The position numbers were made by a program, and so were the translations under genes. The notes under the pieces are model-generated. The model saw nothing but the letters and a program-made list of their open reading frames with translations, did not search any database and was not told the DNA's origin. Positions 1-9,332 of a stretch of DNA of 33,831 bases are shown here, piece by piece; position 1 is the first letter of the stretch; each line of letters starts with the position of its first letter. The DNA comes from Alcaligenaceae bacterium (GTDB lineage Bacteria; Pseudomonadota; Gammaproteobacteria; Burkholderiales; Burkholderiaceae_B), in NCBI GenBank assembly GCA_029265795.1, contig JAJUGV010000024.1, positions 1 to 33,831 on the forward strand, given 5' to 3'.

Positions 1-595
1 GCACCAGCACGGTGGGCTGGGCGGCATTATCAGCCGTGAGGGTAGCGAACACATCTGCCAGCGCACTTTCATCGGTACTGCTTAGTGTGGCGCCGTGATG
101 TTTTTCTACATACCATTCGCGGAACACCGAAAGCTCGTCTAACAGCCTAGCTGCGTCGTAAGCTGGAAGATCATCGCACGCAGCCTGTTGCATGCGTACC
201 AGCGCGCTCAGCGCGGGACGGTAGAGCTTCTGCAGCTTTGCTTCATCGACGCCTTCGACAAGCGTCTGGTAAAAGGTGTGCGTACCCAGGTCGGTCATCA
301 ACAAAAAACCGTGTTGCAGGCTCTGCGCCAGGATGTGAGGCACCCGCAGGCCGTTCTCTTCGAGGCGGCGGCCTACATGCAGGAAAGGGCGACAGTCTTC
401 GCGATCGGGCGGGGCGTCCATGATGATGGCGGTATGCGCGCCCTGATCGATACGGAAATACCGTCGGAAGCTGGCGTCGCTTGATGCCGGCCGCAGGCTG
501 GCGGGCGATAGACCGAGGTCCGAGGGAAGGGTGGCCAGCCATTTGTGCAGCTCGACAAGGCGCGGGTCTGATTCAGAATAGGTTGGGGATTCCAT
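1..595 (-). CDS. amgK: N-acetylmuramate/N-acetylglucosamine-type sugar kinase (AmgK-like), 3' end cut by window
   Basis: An open frame of 198 codons runs leftward from the ATG at 595 to the window edge without a stop. The protein begins MESPTYSESDP and carries aminoglycoside-phosphotransferase-fold features: SSDASFRRYFR (glycine-poor nucleotide loop region, about residues 38-48), IIMDAPPDRED (about 57-67) and LLMTDLGTHTF (hinge region, about 97-107). This pattern is typical of the YihE/AmgK group. AmgK phosphorylates the anomeric carbon of MurNAc and GlcNAc in the cytoplasmic cell-wall recycling route that bypasses de novo UDP-MurNAc synthesis. In Pseudomonas the amgK-murU pair also lies next to lptD, which supports the call. 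The catalytic Asp and metal-binding motifs lie beyond the window, and murU would be expected further left. No strong ribosome-binding site is visible; a TATTAT -10-like element on the minus strand lies at 617-622. Confidence 0.8.
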   Translation of the reverse strand, partial: MESPTYSESDPRLVELHKWLATLPSDLGLSPASLRPASSDASFRRYFRIDQGAHTAIIMDAPPDREDCRPFLHVGRRLEENGLRVPHILAQSLQHGFLLMTDLGTHTFYQTLVEGVDEAKLQKLYRPALSALVRMQQAACDDLPAYDAARLLDELSVFREWYVEKHHGATLSSTDESALADVFATLTADNAAQPTVLV

Positions 596-659
596 GATTT
601 GCGGCATTCTCTCACTATAATACCGGGTCGGCCCTATTTCAGAGAGGAAGGTGTTTTCC

Positions 660-690
660 TTGCAATCGGGCGGTGGTGCCAAAATATAAT
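660..690 (+). promoter_or_regulatory. Probable sigma-70-type promoter of lptD-surA-rsmA
   Basis: A perfect TATAAT -10 hexamer lies at 685-690 with a TTGCAA -35-like element at 660-665 and a 19-bp spacer, which is longer than ideal. It would start transcription near 697, about 17 nt upstream of the GTG start of lptD. A second TATAAT lies at 616-621 but has no convincing -35. I see no sigma-E-like GGAACTT/TCAAA pair of the kind that drives lptD in E. coli. Confidence 0.45.
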
Positions 691-713
691 CGGTTTTCGA
701 GGGTGAAACATTC

Positions 714-3092
714 GTGCGTTTGGTCTGGGGGACACTACTCATCGCATTTAGCTGCGGGCAGGCTGCAATGGCGGCTCCGCCGCAATCTGATGCGGTTAAG
801 GTGCAGGCAAGCAACGATCTACTGATTTCCTCCAAGCTCCAGACCCACGTCCTCGAAGAAGATCAGATGTCGGCATTCCTTATTGCCGACGACATCCATT
901 CCGATGCAGAAGGCACAGTTGTGCTGTCTGGCAATGCCGAAGTACGCCGTATCGATTCGGTAGTGAAGGGCGATCGTATCGATTACCATCGCTCCACCGG
1001 TCAACTGAGGGTGCGTGGCAACGGCCTGATCATGCGCGATGCCAACATCGTGAAGGCACCGGCCTTCGATTACAACGTCGACGCAGAAACCGGCGAAATC
1101 TCGGAGCCCAATTTCTGGCTGGGTGCCACGGGAGGGGCGGGTGAGGCGGAAAGCGCCAATATTTTCAGCTCAGACCATATGCGGCTGAACCAGGTGACCT
1201 ACAGCGGTTGCCCTTGCCCAGATCCCGCCTGGTATATCAAGTCGCGGCAGGTCGACCTGCATTTTGAAGACAACGAAGGTATCGCGCGGCACGGCACACT
1301 GTATTTCAAGAACGTGCCCATACTCTATTCCCCCTACCTGAGCTTCCCGATTCGTCGGGAACGTAAGTCGGGCTTTCTGCTGCCTACCTATGGCACATCC
1401 ACGGCGGGCGGGGTTGAGTTCTCGGTGCCGTATTACTTTAATCTTGCGCCCAACTACGATTTGACATTGACCCCGCGTATCTTGGCCAAGCGTGGCGTAC
1501 AGATGGGTGCTGAGTTTCGATACCTGGGTGCCAATTATGAAGGTGCGCTCCAAGGCACCTACCTGCACAACGACCGTGAGGCCCGGCGCGACCGTTGGTA
1601 TTACGGTGTGCAGCACAGCCATGCTCTCGGGGGTGGGCTGCACGCCAGTTTCGATGTGCGTCGGGTATCTGACGACGACTACTTTCGTGACTTCTCTTCG
1701 TTGGGTCTGAATGAAGCAACCAACACGTGGTTGCCGAGTACCGCGGCGTTGTCGTGGTGGAATTCCCCCTATATCGGGGGCACATTATCGGTCCACAAAT
1801 ACCAGACACTGCAGGATCGCAGTGCGAATTACCTTACACCTCAGTACGATAAGCTTCCCGAGCTCTACGTCCGGGCGGCCCGTTATGACTGGGGCGGTTT
1901 CGACGTCGTATCTGAAAATTACGCGACGCGTTTTTCGATGCCCTTCTATTCGGGTACGCTTTCCAAGTTTGACTACTACCGCGACCATCGAATTGCCCCT
2001 GACGGCGATCGTTTGACGTCCTACACCACTATTGCTTACCCGATCGTTCGGGCAGGTTGGTATGTCACGCCCAAGGTCGGCCTGCATCTGAGCCAATACA
2101 AGGTCGATTGGTACGGCGATGATCTCCCAAGGTATCGCGGCCGCGATGACAGTCAGTCACGTGCGCTACCGATTTTCTCCGTCGATTCGGGCATGACCTT
2201 CGAGCGTGATGCGTCGCTGTTTGGTAATGCTGCGATTCAGACATTGGAACCGCGCCTCTACTATCTGTATGTGCCGTACCGCGATCAATCCCATATCCCC
2301 GTCTTCGACACTGCCTATGCCGACTTCAGTTTCAGCCAGGCCTTTAGCGAAAACGTATTCACAGGTGGTTGGGACCGCATTGCGGATGCCAACCAGCTCA
2401 CTATCGGCCTGACTTCTCGCTGGTTGGATGCCGACTCCGGCTTCGAGCGCCTGTCGTTGTCCGTCGCTCAGCGTATTCACTTCAGCGATCAGCGAGTCAC
2501 GCTCTGGCCGGAAGACCAGGGGCGGACCCGAACCAAATCCGATTATCTCTTCGGTGCCAATGCCGCACTTACCGATAAACTCAGTGTGCGCTTTGATGCG
2601 CAGTTCAATCCCGACTCTCGCGACCGCAACCGGATGACCGCCGGGGTACGTTGGGAGCCCAAACGTCTGGCCAGTTTATCGGCGTGGTACCGCTATCAGC
2701 GTGATCCGCGCCAGGTTTACGACCCGAATCTGCAATTGCGAGAAGAAGAAGATCAGGGTCGTGAGCTGGCAACTATCGCCGGCCAATGGCCCCTCAGCAA
2801 GAATTGGTATGCGCTGGGGCGCTATGATTATTCGATTAAGGAAAGCCGCTCCACGCAATCCATACTGGGGTTGGAGTACAAGGGCGAGTGCTGCTGGACG
2901 GCCCGGGTAGTCTTGCAACGTTATGCTGTCGCCCGCCAGGAGGCCAACACCGCTGTGTTCTTCCAGCTTGAATTGGCCGGCCTTGGCGGCATTGGTTCCG
3001 ACCCCATGAGCATGATCAGCGAACGGATCACCGGATACCAGGAAATCAATCCACCCATACCAGAGAAAACCGTCTTCGAGAGGTATCAATAA
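714..3092 (+). CDS. lptD: LPS-assembly protein LptD (outer-membrane LPS translocon)
   Basis: A 792-residue protein (E. coli LptD is 784). A cleavable signal peptide (MRLVWGTLLIAF...AMAA) is followed by an LptA/OstA-like periplasmic jellyroll domain (about residues 55-160) and a large beta-barrel with alternating aromatic strands and many Tyr/Trp/Arg residues. LptD with the lipoprotein LptE inserts lipopolysaccharide into the outer leaflet. The mature protein has exactly four cysteines: C166 and C168 (motif GCPC) and the adjacent pair C726/C727 near the C-terminus, matching the partners used for the essential interdomain disulfides. The start is a GTG; it is favoured because a GAGGGTG ribosome-binding site (699-705) sits eight bases upstream and because the signal peptide begins there. 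The stop overlaps the surA ATG by one base (TAATG), so translation is probably coupled. Confidence 0.95.
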   Translation: MRLVWGTLLIAFSCGQAAMAAPPQSDAVKVQASNDLLISSKLQTHVLEEDQMSAFLIADDIHSDAEGTVVLSGNAEVRRIDSVVKGDRIDYHRSTGQLRVRGNGLIMRDANIVKAPAFDYNVDAETGEISEPNFWLGATGGAGEAESANIFSSDHMRLNQVTYSGCPCPDPAWYIKSRQVDLHFEDNEGIARHGTLYFKNVPILYSPYLSFPIRRERKSGFLLPTYGTSTAGGVEFSVPYYFNLAPNYDLTLTPRILAKRGVQMGAEFRYLGANYEGALQGTYLHNDREARRDRWYYGVQHSHALGGGLHASFDVRRVSDDDYFRDFSSLGLNEATNTWLPSTAALSWWNSPYIGGTLSVHKYQTLQDRSANYLTPQYDKLPELYVRAARYDWGGFDVVSENYATRFSMPFYSGTLSKFDYYRDHRIAPDGDRLTSYTTIAYPIVRAGWYVTPKVGLHLSQYKVDWYGDDLPRYRGRDDSQSRALPIFSVDSGMTFERDASLFGNAAIQTLEPRLYYLYVPYRDQSHIPVFDTAYADFSFSQAFSENVFTGGWDRIADANQLTIGLTSRWLDADSGFERLSLSVAQRIHFSDQRVTLWPEDQGRTRTKSDYLFGANAALTDKLSVRFDAQFNPDSRDRNRMTAGVRWEPKRLASLSAWYRYQRDPRQVYDPNLQLREEEDQGRELATIAGQWPLSKNWYALGRYDYSIKESRSTQSILGLEYKGECCWTARVVLQRYAVARQEANTAVFFQLELAGLGGIGSDPMSMISERITGYQEINPPIPEKTVFERYQ

Positions 3093-4579
3093 TGCGCAGT
3101 GTGAATGCCCGGCGCGGTTTGGCCGTACTGCTGATGTCATTGCTGGGCACCAGCACGGCATCCCTAAGCATAGCCGCCACAGCAGCTGCTCAGCCAACCC
3201 CCCAAGCGGCGCCGTCCTCACAGCAGTTCGTCGACGGTATTGCTGCGGTGGTGAACAAACAGGTGATCACGCTTAAGCAGGTCAACGTCGAGGTCGGCGA
3301 AGCCGAGAAGAACCTCAAGGAGCAGGGCATACCGGTTCCTGAGCGCAGCATACTGCAGCGGCAGGTGTTGCAACGCATGATTCTTGAGGAGCTGCAGCGC
3401 CAAGAGGCGGAGCGGCTCGGAATCCGGATAACCGATGACCAACTCCAGCGCGGTATCGAAACCATTGCCCAGCGCAACAATATTTCCGTCGATCAACTAC
3501 GCGCGGCAATTCAGAAATCCGGCATGACCTGGGAACGCTATCTGGAAAGCGTCCGGCTGGAAATGCGCTTCGACCTGCTGCGTCAGCGTCAAGTCGATTC
3601 CACGATCAACATCAGTGATGCCGAAGTGGACGCATTTCTGCGCAATCAGGGCAGTAGTCTGAGGGCGCTGAGTCCGGGCGGAGCGCCGGCCGCTGCTGCA
3701 CAGCCGCAGATGGCTCCGCGCGTGTTGGGGCTGGCTCAAATACTGGTGGCGGTGCCTGAGCGAGCCAGCGCATCTGAAGTCGCCCGTTTACAAGAGCGCG
3801 CGGAGCAGCTCCTTGCCCAGGTACGGGCGGGGGCAGACTTCGCCGGTCTTGCTGCCTCGTCCTCTGATGGGCCACAGGCACTTGAAGGCGGGGTGTTAGG
3901 AGTTCGACCTGTGGAAGGCTGGCCGGATCTCTTTATTGAAGCCACACGCGGCCTTCAAGTGGGCGAGGTGTCCGGGGTGTTTCGTAGCGGCCAGGGCTTT
4001 CATATCCTCAAGGTGTTGACTTGGGGTGAAGAAGCTCGCGCAGCTCAGGCTCCGGCCCAGCAGGACTTCTCCGTAGCAGGCCAGCCTCTACTCGACCAAG
4101 GTCCCATGATTGTGACGCAGACCCATGCCCGTCACATTCTGGTGCGCACCAACCAGATCACTTCCGATGAACAAGCTGAGCAGCGTCTGCATTTGTTGCG
4201 TGATCGTTTGCGCACCGGTGAGTCCTTCGAGGAACTGGCACGCCTTCATTCCGACGACGCGACGGCTCCGCAGGGCGGCGATCTGGGCTGGGTATCGCCG
4301 GGACAGACGGTGCCTGCGTTTGAACAGGTGATGGACAGTCTGCAACCCGGTGAGATTAGCGAACCGTTCAAGTCGCCGTTCGGCTGGCACATTATCGAAG
4401 TTCTTGAGCGTCGCAACCAGGATATGGGCGAAGAGTACCAGCGCATGCAGGCCCGACAGATTCTCTTCCAACGACGTATTGAGCCGGCGGTCGATCAATG
4501 GCTTAACGAGCTTTACGGTAAGGCGTATGTGGAGAATCGCCTGGATCCTGAAGCGAATCGTGATGCGCGGCGTCGCTGA
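3092..4579 (+). CDS. surA: Periplasmic chaperone / peptidyl-prolyl isomerase SurA
   Basis: A 495-residue secreted protein: signal peptide (about 1-33, ending in an Ala-rich stretch), SurA N-domain (about 46-180), parvulin domain 1 (about 210-310), parvulin domain 2 (about 342-440, with HARHILVRT and [11 protein letters not shown] motifs) and a C-terminal helix (about 445-485). SurA escorts unfolded outer-membrane proteins, LptD being a key client, so cotranscription with lptD fits its job. It is longer than E. coli SurA (428) because of Ala/Pro/Gln-rich linkers before each parvulin domain (about 190-208 and 315-335). The ATG overlaps the lptD stop, with GAGAGGT just upstream as the ribosome-binding site. 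Only two bases separate its stop from rsmA. Confidence 0.95.
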   Translation: MRSVNARRGLAVLLMSLLGTSTASLSIAATAAAQPTPQAAPSSQQFVDGIAAVVNKQVITLKQVNVEVGEAEKNLKEQGIPVPERSILQRQVLQRMILEELQRQEAERLGIRITDDQLQRGIETIAQRNNISVDQLRAAIQKSGMTWERYLESVRLEMRFDLLRQRQVDSTINISDAEVDAFLRNQGSSLRALSPGGAPAAAAQPQMAPRVLGLAQILVAVPERASASEVARLQERAEQLLAQVRAGADFAGLAASSSDGPQALEGGVLGVRPVEGWPDLFIEATRGLQVGEVSGVFRSGQGFHILKVLTWGEEARAAQAPAQQDFSVAGQPLLDQGPMIVTQTHARHILVRTNQITSDEQAEQRLHLLRDRLRTGESFEELARLHSDDATAPQGGDLGWVSPGQTVPAFEQVMDSLQPGEISEPFKSPFGWHIIEVLERRNQDMGEEYQRMQARQILFQRRIEPAVDQWLNELYGKAYVENRLDPEANRDARRR

Positions 4580-4581
4580 TT

Positions 4582-5364
4582 ATGGCGCACCAGGCACGTA
4601 AGCGTTTCGGGCAGCACTTTCTGGTTGATGAAGGAGTCATCGACCAAATCGTGCATGCCATCCGGCCACGGGCCGATGACAACATGGTTGAGATCGGGCC
4701 CGGTCTGTCGGCCCTGACCCAACCCTTGTTGGAGTCAGTCTCGCGGCTGACCGTCGTCGAACTCGATCGAGACCTGGCAGCTCGCTTGCGCAATGCCTGG
4801 CCCACTGAACGGCTGCGGGTGATCGAAGCCGATGCCCTCACAGTAGATTTCTCTACGTTGGGCGAACGACTGCGCATTGTCGGCAATCTGCCCTACAACA
4901 TCTCAAGCCCGATACTCTTCCACCTAGCGCAGTATGCAGATACGGTGCAGGATCAACACTTTATGCTGCAGCGCGAAGTGATCGAGCGAATGGTGGCACC
5001 CCCGGGCAGTGGCGAGTATGGTCGCCTGTCCATTATGTTGCAGGTGCGCTATGACATGCAGAAGCTGTTCGATGTGCCTCCAGACGCCTTCGACCCCCCT
5101 CCCAAGGTGATGTCTTCGGTAGTGCGCATGCTTCCCTTGCCGGCCGATCGCCGCCGCCCCCGCAGTGAACAGGCGTTTGCTGCGCTGGTGACCAAGGCGT
5201 TCGCGCAACGTCGCAAGATGCTGCGCCGTGTGCTGGCTGACTGGGCCGCCGACATTGATTGGGCTGCACTGGGTGTGGAGCCCACAGACCGCCCGGAGGT
5301 GGTGTCGCCCGAGCAATTCATGGCGATGTCCGACCAACTTGTCGAAGCCGGTAAGCTCAAGTAA
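4582..5364 (+). CDS. rsmA: 16S rRNA dimethyladenosine transferase RsmA (KsgA)
   Basis: A 260-residue class I SAM-dependent methyltransferase of normal family length. It has the N-terminal [10 protein letters not shown] signature (residues 7-16), the SAM motif [10 protein letters not shown] (37-46) and the catalytic NLPYNISSP motif (102-110). RsmA dimethylates two adjacent adenosines in helix 45 near the 3' end of 16S rRNA as a late checkpoint of 30S assembly. It starts two bases after the surA stop, making a tight lptD-surA-rsmA unit. In E. coli pdxA lies between surA and ksgA; it is absent here. The gene ends seven bases before the convergent stop of the next gene, with no obvious terminator between them. 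Confidence 0.95.
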   Translation: MAHQARKRFGQHFLVDEGVIDQIVHAIRPRADDNMVEIGPGLSALTQPLLESVSRLTVVELDRDLAARLRNAWPTERLRVIEADALTVDFSTLGERLRIVGNLPYNISSPILFHLAQYADTVQDQHFMLQREVIERMVAPPGSGEYGRLSIMLQVRYDMQKLFDVPPDAFDPPPKVMSSVVRMLPLPADRRRPRSEQAFAALVTKAFAQRRKMLRRVLADWAADIDWAALGVEPTDRPEVVSPEQFMAMSDQLVEAGKLK

Positions 5365-5371
5365 TTACGAC

Positions 5372-6601
5372 CTACGCAAAGAACCAGTAGCACACCGCAA
5401 TCGAGGCGATAACGCCCGCCAGATCTGACAGCAGGGCGCACCCGATGGTGTGTCGTACTCTTTGAATCCCGACCGCCCCGAAGTAAACCGCCACCACATA
5501 GAAGGTGGTTTCCGTGCTGCCTTGCATGGTGGCGGCCAGAAGGGCGGGAAAGCTGTCAACACCGAAATGCTGCATGGTTTCTATCAGCATGGCTCGGGCG
5601 GCGCTTCCCGAGAAAGGCTTGACCAAGGCCGTTGGCAGTGCGTCCACGAACCGCGCGTCCATCCCCAACCACAAGGTCGCTTCGCGAATACCGGACAGCA
5701 CCATATCCAACACGCCGGAAGCTCGCAACATGCCGACGGCACACAACATGGCGACTAAATAGGGCAGCAGGTTCTTTGAGACATCAAAGCCGTCCTTTGC
5801 TCCCTCTATAAAGGATTCATAAACCGGAACTTTCTTGATTGCGCCGCAGATTAGAAACAGCACAATGATGGACGACAGCACCAGATTGCCAAGCAGGCTG
5901 GATGTTGCACTAATGGCGGCGGCACCCATACCGGCGAGCAGAGCCATCAGCCCACCAATCCCCAGGGCGCACGCGGCAAGCCACAGAAGCACCACAGGGT
6001 CGTGCAGGCGCAGGCGCTGCATGAATGCCACCGACAACAGAGCGGCCAGCGTGGAGGCGCTGGTCGCGAGAAGAATCGGCAAGAACACCAGCGCCGGCTC
6101 TGCCGCGCCTTGCTGTGCCCGATACATGAAGATGGTGACCGGCAACAAAGTGAGCGAGGATGCGTTCAGAACCAGGAACAGGATTTGAGCGTTCGTCGCG
6201 GTACGGGGTTCCGGGTTCAGGCTTTGCAATGCGTGCATGGCGCGCAGACCGATGGGGGTGGCGGCGTTATCCAGCCCCAAGCCGTTGGCCGCGAAATTCA
6301 TGGTGATCAGCCCTAGAGCAGGATGTCCGGGAGGGACTTCGGGCATCAAACGATGAAACAACGGGGCGAGCAATCGCGCAAGGCCCTGCACCAGGCCCGC
6401 GGCTTCCGCTATGCGTAGAAAACCCATCCACAGAGTCAGCGTGCCAAAGAGCAGCACCATGATCTCGACTGACAGGCCCGCCATCTCGAACAGGGCAGCG
6501 ACGATACGGGAGAAAACGTCGGGATCATGCAACACCAGCCACTGGAACAGCGCAGCGAGAATCGAGACGACGAAGAAGGCGAGCCAGAGGGTGTTGAGCA
6601 T
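5372..6601 (-). CDS. SpmA-SpmB fusion-type nucleoside-recognition (Gate) domain membrane protein
   Basis: A 409-residue, highly hydrophobic protein with about ten or more predicted membrane segments. The N-terminal half resembles spore maturation protein A (MNFAANGLGLDNAATPIGL at 101-119, the SpmA hallmark). The C-terminal half resembles SpmB (FIEGAKDGFDVSKNLLPYL at about 260-280, followed by KPFSGSAARA and STETTFYV). Bacillus encodes these as two genes involved in spore core dehydration, but single-chain fusions are widespread in Gram-negatives, where the function is not settled; Gate-domain proteins are thought to be transporters or channels. It stands alone: convergent with rsmA and divergent from the acyl-CoA dehydrogenase gene. 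No clear ribosome-binding site precedes the ATG. The name should not be read as evidence of sporulation. Confidence 0.8.
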   Translation of the reverse strand: MLNTLWLAFFVVSILAALFQWLVLHDPDVFSRIVAALFEMAGLSVEIMVLLFGTLTLWMGFLRIAEAAGLVQGLARLLAPLFHRLMPEVPPGHPALGLITMNFAANGLGLDNAATPIGLRAMHALQSLNPEPRTATNAQILFLVLNASSLTLLPVTIFMYRAQQGAAEPALVFLPILLATSASTLAALLSVAFMQRLRLHDPVVLLWLAACALGIGGLMALLAGMGAAAISATSSLLGNLVLSSIIVLFLICGAIKKVPVYESFIEGAKDGFDVSKNLLPYLVAMLCAVGMLRASGVLDMVLSGIREATLWLGMDARFVDALPTALVKPFSGSAARAMLIETMQHFGVDSFPALLAATMQGSTETTFYVVAVYFGAVGIQRVRHTIGCALLSDLAGVIASIAVCYWFFA

Positions 6602-6612
6602 AAGCCATAATG

Positions 6613-6640
6613 TTGAATGAGCGCGGCAGCCCCTTACATT
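6613..6640 (+). promoter_or_regulatory. Possible promoter of the FadE-like gene
   Basis: TTGAAT (6613-6618) and TACATT (6635-6640) are separated by 16 bp in the 98-bp divergent gap between the SpmAB-like gene and the acyl-CoA dehydrogenase gene. Each matches four of six consensus bases. This is a weak call made from spacing and position. Confidence 0.3.
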
Positions 6641-6699
6641 GGAGTGCAGGGTGTTGCCGCGTCGGCTGACGGATCATCATACTTCAGGAGCATCAGGAC

Positions 6700-8907
6700 A
6701 TGGATTGGAACGCATGGCGGCGTCGCTGGTTGACGGAGCCTTTGTATCGGCGGGCGCGTAACAGCGTCACTCCGTTCACACTGTTCCAGCACCATGTGTT
6801 GTCGGCGGGCGACGTCTGGTGGGAGTCCCAATTGCTTTCCGGGCGCCCCGATTGGGCGGCGCTCACGTATGTGCGTCCGGCAGCGCTTACTACTAACGAA
6901 CGGGCGTTTCTCGATGGGCCGGTCATGCGCTTGTGTGCCCGGTTGGAACAGGCAGCCAACGAAGATGTGGGGTTGGCCGGTACAGCGTTATGGTCGCTGC
7001 TGCGAGAAGGCGGTTTTGAAGGCATGGCCGTGCCGGTGGAATATGGTGGCCTTGGGTTGAGCGCTTGGGCGCAATCTGAAGTGTTGCGCCAGGTAGCGTT
7101 GCGGTCAATTGCCACCGCTTATCTCCTGGCTGCACGGTTCGTCTTTGGTCCTGCGGACTTGCTGCGACAGGCGGGCACACCTGAGCAATGCGCTTATTGG
7201 CTGCCGCGGATGGCGGAAGGGCGTGCTTGTGGTGCAGTCGCCTCCTTCGTCGTTGAAAACGATATTGTCCCCATTCAGGCCACGGGCGTGGTGCTTCAAG
7301 GGGACGCTAATGAGCCGGTGTTACGACTGAACTGGAGTGGGGCGCGGCATGCTCCCGGGCCACGGCCCGACCTGCTGGTGCTTCCCTTCCGGCTACACGA
7401 CCCTGACGGAGTAGTCGGTCCCGAAGGTGAGCGCGGTGTATGTGTAGCCCTCGTAGATACATCTCTGCCCGGTGTGATTCATCATCGATCAGGCAGCTGC
7501 TGCGGGCCGATTCCCGGCCGCCATGAGAGTCGTCGCGGGGATGCTTTGGCGCCGCACTCCGGACGTGGCGGCATGTTCGACGGCCATGACGTCGAGCTGC
7601 CCGTATCTGCGTTGTTAGGCGGCAGCGAAGGGATTGAGCAGGGGCTGGCCGCCATGCTGTCTGCTCAGTCCGTTGCCAAGGGTATCAGCCTCCCCGCGCT
7701 TTCGGCGGCTTCCGTTTCGCTGTCTGCCCATGCATCCAGCGCAGTCCTGCGTTTGCAGGGCGATGGGACAGGCTGCGAAATGTTGGGAGCTCGCGGCCGT
7801 CTAGGGCGTCTGGCGGCCACAACATACCGTGTAGAGGCGGGGCGGCGCTTTCTGTCTGCGGGGTTGGATCTGGGCTACCGGCCGGTGTTGGCGGCGGCAC
7901 TCTTCGATATCAATATATTCGAAGATGTCCGCAGAGCCATGGCCGATAGCATGGACCTGTTGGGAGGAGCGGGGCCGACTCCCGCACTAACCGAATGGCA
8001 GGAAAGCCTGCACGAGCTGCTGCCGGCACTTTTTGCGTTGGACGCTCTGGCTGCGCAGGCCCGTAATACAAGGGTGTTGGCCCTGGGCGTGCTACGCACC
8101 CATCCTCACCTTCGTCAAGAACTGGCGGCGCTTGAGCAATCGGACAGCGATGCGGGCTGTGCCGAGTTTGACCGCTTGATTTGGAAGCACGCCGTGCACG
8201 CTTGTGCAACCGTGCTGCGCGCAACAGGTCGGGCATGCACGCGCGGCGGATTGTCTCCCGTTCCCCGCCTTCTGGGGCCGGTGACACGCCATTACCGCCG
8301 TGTGAACCGCTATGCAGCGGCCATCGCCGTCGTGGCGGAAATCCTGCAACCCGGTGCACGCCCGCTGCACGCGCGCAATGAACCGGGTCTGGAGCGCCTG
8401 CTGCGTGCCCTAGCGGTCTTGATGTCGTTATGTGCTGTGCTGAAACGCTGGCAGGATGATGGGCGACACGATGCCGACCTGCCGCTAGTGGAGTGGTGTG
8501 CGGCCGATGCCTACCACACCATCGAAACGTTGTTGGGCGGTATGCTCGAGAATCTCAAGTGGCAGAGCGCCGGAACGTTGCTCAAAGGCTTGCTGTTGCC
8601 CCCGGGCACCCGAGCCGCCCCTCCGGACGATACCGTGACGCTCGCGTGCGCCGAGCTGCTGCTTACTCCATCCGACACGCGTGAGCGCTTAGTCGGAACG
8701 GTGTGGGCCAACCACGGTATGCGTCATTTAGGAGCGTTGGAAAAAGCCTACGAATGTGTCATTAATGTGCACGGCCTGCGTGAGCAGATCAGGCAGGCCG
8801 GGCTTAAAGACTGGCGACTCGCCCATGAGCACGGTGGGCTGACCGATGCACAGGCTGAAGCACTGGAAGCCGCCGAGGCCGCAGTGGTTGCGGCGCTATA
8901 TCATTAG
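6700..8907 (+). CDS. FadE-like acyl-CoA dehydrogenase paralogue with degenerate active-site motifs
   Basis: A 735-residue protein that follows the FadE layout: N-terminal [10 protein letters not shown] (66-75), [14 protein letters not shown] (108-121), [12 protein letters not shown] (297-308), GISLPALS (328-335), DLLGGAGP (419-426), a THPHLRQE segment (467-474) and a FadE-type C-terminal domain (about 490-735; [23 protein letters not shown]). FadE performs the first, FAD-dependent step of fatty-acid beta-oxidation. The key motifs are altered. The FadE GPEAGSD flavin/substrate loop aligns with SFVVEND (182-188). The catalytic Glu of the VEGAN motif aligns with Asp448 in LDALA. The family Arg before ISLPAL is replaced by Lys327. 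An insertion of about 28 residues, rich in Ser, Gly, Arg and His, sits near 262-290. The frame is open throughout, so it is not a simple pseudogene. A GGAG ribosome-binding site precedes the ATG. Its stop overlaps the convergent gloA stop by four bases. Confidence 0.75.
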   Translation: MDWNAWRRRWLTEPLYRRARNSVTPFTLFQHHVLSAGDVWWESQLLSGRPDWAALTYVRPAALTTNERAFLDGPVMRLCARLEQAANEDVGLAGTALWSLLREGGFEGMAVPVEYGGLGLSAWAQSEVLRQVALRSIATAYLLAARFVFGPADLLRQAGTPEQCAYWLPRMAEGRACGAVASFVVENDIVPIQATGVVLQGDANEPVLRLNWSGARHAPGPRPDLLVLPFRLHDPDGVVGPEGERGVCVALVDTSLPGVIHHRSGSCCGPIPGRHESRRGDALAPHSGRGGMFDGHDVELPVSALLGGSEGIEQGLAAMLSAQSVAKGISLPALSAASVSLSAHASSAVLRLQGDGTGCEMLGARGRLGRLAATTYRVEAGRRFLSAGLDLGYRPVLAAALFDINIFEDVRRAMADSMDLLGGAGPTPALTEWQESLHELLPALFALDALAAQARNTRVLALGVLRTHPHLRQELAALEQSDSDAGCAEFDRLIWKHAVHACATVLRATGRACTRGGLSPVPRLLGPVTRHYRRVNRYAAAIAVVAEILQPGARPLHARNEPGLERLLRALAVLMSLCAVLKRWQDDGRHDADLPLVEWCAADAYHTIETLLGGMLENLKWQSAGTLLKGLLLPPGTRAAPPDDTVTLACAELLLTPSDTRERLVGTVWANHGMRHLGALEKAYECVINVHGLREQIRQAGLKDWRLAHEHGGLTDAQAEALEAAEAAVVAALYH

Positions 8908-9299
8908 TCCACGCGAGACTTGCGCTGGATTAGTTCGATCTTGTAGCCGTCCGGGTCTTCAACAAAGGCAATGACAGTCTGGCCATGCTTCATGGGACCT
9001 GCTTCGCGGGTGACCTTTCCGCCACGAGCCTTGATTTCTTCGCAGGCTTGGTAGGCATCTTCCACTTCCAATGCAATATGGCCGTAGCCGTTGCCCAGGT
9101 CGTACGAGGATGTGTCCCAGTTATGGGTCAGTTCGATCACCGCGCCTTCGTCTTCTTCCTGGTAGCCCACGAAGGCCAGCGTAAACTTGCCGTCCGGGTA
9201 GTCTTTGCGACGCAGAAGGCGCATGCCCAGGACTTGCGTGTAGAACTCCAGTGATTTTTCCAGATCGCCGACGCGCAGCATGGTATGCAGGATACGCAT
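8904..9299 (-). CDS. gloA: Lactoylglutathione lyase (glyoxalase I)
   Basis: A 131-residue vicinal-oxygen-chelate protein, almost the same length as E. coli GloA. All four metal ligands are present at the same numbering as in the E. coli enzyme: His5, Glu56, His74 and Glu122. Absence of the long insertions found in the zinc-dependent eukaryotic form suggests the Ni/Co-dependent class. It converts the hemithioacetal of methylglyoxal and glutathione into S-lactoylglutathione in the cytoplasm. An AGGAG ribosome-binding site lies about six bases upstream of the ATG. It follows the metallopeptidase gene by 33 bases and is probably the last gene of the leftward glyQ operon. Confidence 0.96.
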   Translation of the reverse strand: MRILHTMLRVGDLEKSLEFYTQVLGMRLLRRKDYPDGKFTLAFVGYQEEDEGAVIELTHNWDTSSYDLGNGYGHIALEVEDAYQACEEIKARGGKVTREAGPMKHGQTVIAFVEDPDGYKIELIQRKSRVD

Positions 9300-9332
9300 G
9301 AAGTACTCCTATAGTGCCGGGGCAACCCGCGT

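Noticed and set aside
5372-6601. SpmA/SpmB similarity as evidence of sporulation
   Set aside because: These domains are common in non-sporulating Gram-negatives, and no other sporulation gene is present.
7480-7570. Possible frameshift in the FadE-like gene around the Ser/Gly/Arg-rich insertion
   Set aside because: FadE-like sequence resumes in the same frame after the insertion with no stop, so an in-frame insertion is the simpler reading, although a compensated pair of indels cannot be fully excluded.
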